Positions 60,927 to 64,000 of a stretch of DNA of 64,000 nt are shown one piece after another. Every line of letters starts with the position of its first letter. The first letter of the stretch is position 1. A model generated the notes under the pieces. That model had not been told where the DNA came from. It saw nothing but the letters and a program-made list of their open reading frames with translations, and searched no databases. The position numbers and the translations under genes were made by a program. The stretch covers positions 248,001-312,000 of the forward strand of contig NZ_ATXE01000001.1 in the NCBI RefSeq assembly GCF_000421525.1, written 5' to 3'. The stretch is from Aestuariimicrobium kwangyangense DSM 21549. GTDB taxonomy: Bacteria; Actinomycetota; Actinomycetes; Propionibacteriales; Propionibacteriaceae.

Positions 60927-61010
60927 GCGGACGGGTTCGTCCCGGGCGGGCGCCGGGTTCTCGACACGGCGCTCGTCCCCCTCGCTCCTACTCGACCGAG
61001 GGCACGCAGT

Positions 61011-62081
61011 TCAGGCCGGAGTGAGCCGGGCCACCGTGCAGGAGTTCGCCCTCACCTTGGCCGGCAGGTCGGCGAAGGTCTGCTCACACCACGAGGTGAC
61101 CTCCGCTGAGCTGGTGAAGCCGCCGTCGAAGACCGTGACGTAGTAGGGCCGTCCGTCACGGGTGGTGATGCCGCGCCCGAAGCTGGTCGACAACACCAGG
61201 CGCACGCTGCCGCTGAACCGTAGGTCGTCACGCAGCTGCATGTGCTGGTCGTAGATGTCGGGCCAGGTCCAGGCTGCCGCCCCACTCGGCGGGGGATCCA
61301 GCGGGTCGACCGTGCCCAAGGCCTTCGACGCCAACTGCGCCACGTAGTGACCGTCGAACGAGACCTCCGGCGCGTCACTGCGCACCAGGTCGTCCAGACC
61401 CTGCTTGGCCAACTGATCGGCGCTCAGGGTCGGCGTCGGAGTCGGGGTGGGAGGCGGTGCGGACGAGGCCGCCTCGGTGGGTGTGGGTGTGACCACGGCT
61501 GAGGTCTCTTGCGCGGTCGCGGGCGAGGCCTCGGTGGCCACCGCGCTCGTGACCACGGGACTCTGGCTCGCCGCCGCCACCGAGGGCCTGCTCGCCCCCC
61601 CACGCCTGAGGAAGATGATCACACCGATGGACGCGATCAGCGCCACGGCGAGTACCGCGGCCACCACCACGAGCAGGGGAGTGGCCCGTCCACGAGACGG
61701 TGGTGCGGAGGCGTACCCGACCCCCGGGCCCGGCTGCCTCGGCCCGAAACCTGACGGTTGCGGGTAGCCCGGGCCGGGCGCCGGGTAATGCTGGGCAGAC
61801 CCCGGTTGGCCGGGTCCGTAGCCCTGGGGACCAGGGCCGTACCCCTGCGGCGGCGGGGGATAGCCGTGTTGGCCCCCGTATCCCGGTTGGCTCCCGTATC
61901 CCGGTTGGCCCCCGTGTCCCGGTTGGGCCCCGTATCCCGGTTGACTTCCCTGTCCCGGCTGACCGTAGCCCTGACCAGGTCCGGCGGGCGGACCCTGGGG
62001 ACGAGTGGGATCGCCCCAGGCCTGGCGGTTCGGATCCGCGGGCCATCCGGCCCCTTCGTTCTGATTGCCCTCGTTGCTCAC
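61011..62081 (-). CDS. Gly/Tyr/Pro-rich membrane protein of unknown function
   Basis: About 356 residues from the GTG at 62081. The first 130 residues are disordered, with repeated QPGYG and QGYGPG units. One membrane helix follows (about 135-158, LLVVVAAVLAVALIASIGVII), then a Ser/Thr/Pro linker (about 165-220) and a C-terminal soluble domain of 135 residues with two cysteines (SWCEQTF and ANSCTVA). This layout is common in actinobacterial surface proteins. Family unknown. A tandem DNA repeat codes for part of the N-terminal tail. Confidence 0.8.
   Translation of the reverse strand: MSNEGNQNEGAGWPADPNRQAWGDPTRPQGPPAGPGQGYGQPGQGSQPGYGAQPGHGGQPGYGSQPGYGGQHGYPPPPQGYGPGPQGYGPGQPGSAQHYPAPGPGYPQPSGFGPRQPGPGVGYASAPPSRGRATPLLVVVAAVLAVALIASIGVIIFLRRGGASRPSVAAASQSPVVTSAVATEASPATAQETSAVVTPTPTEAASSAPPPTPTPTPTLSADQLAKQGLDDLVRSDAPEVSFDGHYVAQLASKALGTVDPLDPPPSGAAAWTWPDIYDQHMQLRDDLRFSGSVRLVLSTSFGRGITTRDGRPYYVTVFDGGFTSSAEVTSWCEQTFADLPAKVRANSCTVARLTPA
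61876..61965 (-). repeat. 18-bp coding tandem repeat
   Basis: Five units of the form CCGTATCCCGGTTGGCCC on the plus strand, each encoding Gly-Gln-Pro-Gly-Tyr-Gly-like residues on the minus strand. Four units are nearly identical, the fifth more diverged. The unit length keeps the frame, so copy number can change without a frameshift. Confidence 0.85.
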
Positions 62082-62247
62082 GGACAGACCCCTAACGGCC
62101 CCGTCGGCCTCGATCGGCGCCCTCAGCGCCGAGCCGAACGCCACGATGCTAGCGCCGGGCGCTGCGGCGGGAACCAGCCACCCCGGCCCGCGAACCAACA
62201 CGCGCGGGAATAGCCTGAATGGGCCCGAACAGCCGAGGAGAGGGCCC

Positions 62248-63612
62248 GTGAGCACCGCCGCCACACCCGTTCCACCACCAGTTCCGCGACCACCCGCTCT
62301 TCAGGGACCACGCGCTCTTCTGCGACCAGACCTCGCTCCACGAGCGTCCACCAGCGGGATGCCGATCCCGACCGAGTCGCGTCGGCGTCGTCCGTTCTCG
62401 TTGCTGGCCAAACCGACCGGGGCGGCGTGCAACCTCGATTGTTCGTACTGCTTCTTCCTCTCCAAGGAGGTGCTGTGGGCGGGCTCCGACCAGCGGATGT
62501 CCCACGAAACCCTGCTCACCTACCTCTCGGCCTACCTCGACTCCCAACCGGACGGCCCGGTGACCGTGGCCTGGCAAGGAGGGGAGCCGACGCTGCGCGG
62601 ACTGGGCTTCTTCCGTGAGGCGGTGCGCCTGACCGAGGAGTTGGCCCGTCCGGGGCAGCGGGTGGAGCACGCGCTTCAGACCAACGGCACCCTGCTCGAC
62701 GACGAGTGGGGCGAGTTCCTCGCCGAGCACCGCGTGCTGGTCGGCATCAGCATCGACGGGCCCGAGCACCTGCACGACACCTACCGGGTCAACAAGGCCG
62801 CCCGCGGAACCCACGCCCAGGTCGTCCGTGGCTGGCGGGTGCTGCAGCGCCACGGCGTCGACACCAACGTGTTGTGCACGGTGAACTCGGCCAACGCTGA
62901 CCACCCGCTCGACGTGTACCGCCACTTCCGTGACGAACTGGGAGCGCGGTTCCTGCAGTTCATCCCGATCGTCGAGCGGGTCGCCCAGGGAGAGGACGAG
63001 GTGGCCGAGGCCGGGTGGCGCGACTCCTCGGGCGAGCACGTGCTCTACCGCCAGCACGGCGAGGGCGTCACCTCGCGCAGCGTGCGTCCGGTGCAGTGGG
63101 GCACCTTCATGTGCACGATCTTCGACGAGTGGCTGAGCCGCGACGTGGGTGAGGTGTTCGTGCAACACGTCGACGCCGCGCTGGGAGCCATGTTCGGGCG
63201 CTACTCCCTGTGCGTGCACGCTCCCGAGTGCGGGGGAGCGCTCGCCGTCGAGCACACCGGCGACGTGTACTCCTGCGACCACTACGTCGAACCCGAGCAC
63301 CTGCTGGGCAACGTGCACCGCGACCGCCTCGTCGACCTGGTCACCTCGCCCCGGCAGCGAGACTTCGGACGATCCAAGCGCACCGCCCTACCCCAGCAGT
63401 GCCTGGACTGCCGGGTGCGGTGGGCCTGCCACGGAGGATGTCCCAAGGACAGGTTCGACCTCACCCACGACGGGGAACCCGGCCTCAACCACCTGTGCGA
63501 GGGCTACCGGATGTTCTTCGGGCATACCGAACCCCACCTGCAGGTGATGGCACGGCTGATCCAGCGCGGACGACCTGCCGCCGACGTGATGGCGGGGCCG
63601 ATGCCGCGGTGA
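62248..63612 (+). CDS. Anaerobic sulfatase-maturating type radical SAM/SPASM enzyme
   Basis: 454 residues. The radical-SAM cluster motif is Cys61, Cys65, Cys68 (CNLDCSYC), followed by AWQGGEPTLRGLGFFREAV, LQTNGTLLDDEW and GISIDGPEHLHDTYRV. The C-terminal SPASM part has CVHAPECGGALAVEHTGDVY, SCDHYVEP and CLDCRVRWACHGGCPKDRF. Known members oxidise a Cys or Ser of sulfatases to formylglycine. No sulfatase is in the window. GAGGAG lies seven bases before the GTG. The Pro-rich first 37 residues are unusual; an ATG at codon 38 is an alternative start. Confidence 0.92.
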   Translation: MSTAATPVPPPVPRPPALQGPRALLRPDLAPRASTSGMPIPTESRRRRPFSLLAKPTGAACNLDCSYCFFLSKEVLWAGSDQRMSHETLLTYLSAYLDSQPDGPVTVAWQGGEPTLRGLGFFREAVRLTEELARPGQRVEHALQTNGTLLDDEWGEFLAEHRVLVGISIDGPEHLHDTYRVNKAARGTHAQVVRGWRVLQRHGVDTNVLCTVNSANADHPLDVYRHFRDELGARFLQFIPIVERVAQGEDEVAEAGWRDSSGEHVLYRQHGEGVTSRSVRPVQWGTFMCTIFDEWLSRDVGEVFVQHVDAALGAMFGRYSLCVHAPECGGALAVEHTGDVYSCDHYVEPEHLLGNVHRDRLVDLVTSPRQRDFGRSKRTALPQQCLDCRVRWACHGGCPKDRFDLTHDGEPGLNHLCEGYRMFFGHTEPHLQVMARLIQRGRPAADVMAGPMPR

Positions 63613-63622
63613 TCGGGCCGCC

Positions 63623-64000
63623 TCAGCGCGCCAGGAACCAGACCAAGCTGCCGAGACCGGCGACCAGGCAGTAGAAACCGAACGGACGAAGCGATCGCTT
63701 CGAGACGTAGCGCGTGAAGAAGGCAACGGCCACGTAGGCGCCGATGCCGGCCAGTACCGCGCCCAGCAGGGCTTGCCAGCGGATGCCGTCCCCCAGCGGG
63801 CTGAACAGGTCGGGCAGCTTGAGCACACCGGCGGCGAGGATGACCGGGGTGGCCAGCAGGAACGAGAAGCGGGCCGCATCCTCCTTCTTGAGCCCTTTCA
63901 GCAGCCCCGCGCACAGGGCCGCCCCGGAGCGCGAGATGCCGGGAGCCAGCGCCAGGATCTGCGAGGAACCGATCAGCAGGGTCTGCCCCCACGTGAGGTT
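63623..64000 (-). CDS. uppP: Undecaprenyl-diphosphate phosphatase UppP/BacA (partial)
   Basis: The last 125 residues are visible; the start lies beyond the right edge. The signature PGISRSG is in LALAPGISRSGAALCAGLL, with LKKEDAARFSFLLATPVI and several membrane helices up to the end. The enzyme recycles the lipid carrier of cell-wall synthesis and confers bacitracin tolerance. It converges with the radical-SAM gene across a ten-base gap. Confidence 0.93.
   Translation of the reverse strand, partial: NLTWGQTLLIGSSQILALAPGISRSGAALCAGLLKGLKKEDAARFSFLLATPVILAAGVLKLPDLFSPLGDGIRWQALLGAVLAGIGAYVAVAFFTRYVSKRSLRPFGFYCLVAGLGSLVWFLAR

Noticed and set aside
61876-61965. The 18-bp repeats as a CRISPR array
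   Set aside because: The units are contiguous with no spacers and lie in frame in a protein gene.

Overview
The window is high-GC DNA from an actinobacterium, most likely a member of the Propionibacteriaceae. This is inferred from three things: the gyrB, gyrA, DUF3566, tRNA-Ile order; a BluB-CobT fusion of the kind described in Propionibacterium freudenreichii; and the very large B12 gene block. No taxonomic marker was compared, so the family assignment is an inference.

Layout. 0-8.5 kb is origin-proximal housekeeping: two membrane-anchored proteins of unknown function, gyrB, a DUF2853 protein, gyrA, a DUF3566 membrane protein and tRNA-Ile. 8.5-9.95 kb is a degenerate patch of small unknown genes next to the tRNA. 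9.95-42.2 kb is an almost uninterrupted cobalamin (vitamin B12) locus. 42.4-47.9 kb is a thiamine locus (thiD, a TPP riboswitch, then thiC, an MFS transporter, thiM, thiE). 47.9-49.7 kb holds remnants and frameshifted genes. 49.7-64 kb is a mixed set of singletons: two dihydrofolate-reductase-fold proteins, an aldo/keto reductase, a cupin, YceI, a large LuxR-type regulator, an ECF sigma/anti-sigma pair beside a lipoprotein, a radical-SAM maturase, and the end of uppP.

How the B12 genes work together. Two module sets sit in one locus. Set 1 (about 10-23.7 kb) has the aerobic, late-cobalt-insertion character: CobN plus a fused ChlI/ChlD-type ATPase, CobG, CobH, a CobI-CobJ fusion, CobM, CobL, CobO and BluB-CobT. 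Set 2 (about 33-42 kb) has the anaerobic, early-insertion character: a NiCoT cobalt transporter, CobA, a CbiX-SirC fusion, CbiC, a CbiG-CbiH fusion, CbiF and CbiL, followed by CobK and CobF. Between them lie the shared late steps (CobS, CobU, a CobB-CobC fusion, CobQ, CbiB and a phosphatase). Four methyltransferase or mutase steps are present twice. Six cobalamin riboswitches are visible, two of them back to back. I saw no CbiD and no CobE-only gene.

Several genes look broken: CobG lacks its C-terminal part, CobU has an internal gap and a frameshift, and an NCS1 permease has two frameshifts. Other single-base frameshifts occur at 9.7, 48.6 and 49.6 kb. Either the locus is decaying in places or the sequence carries small indel errors; reads would decide.
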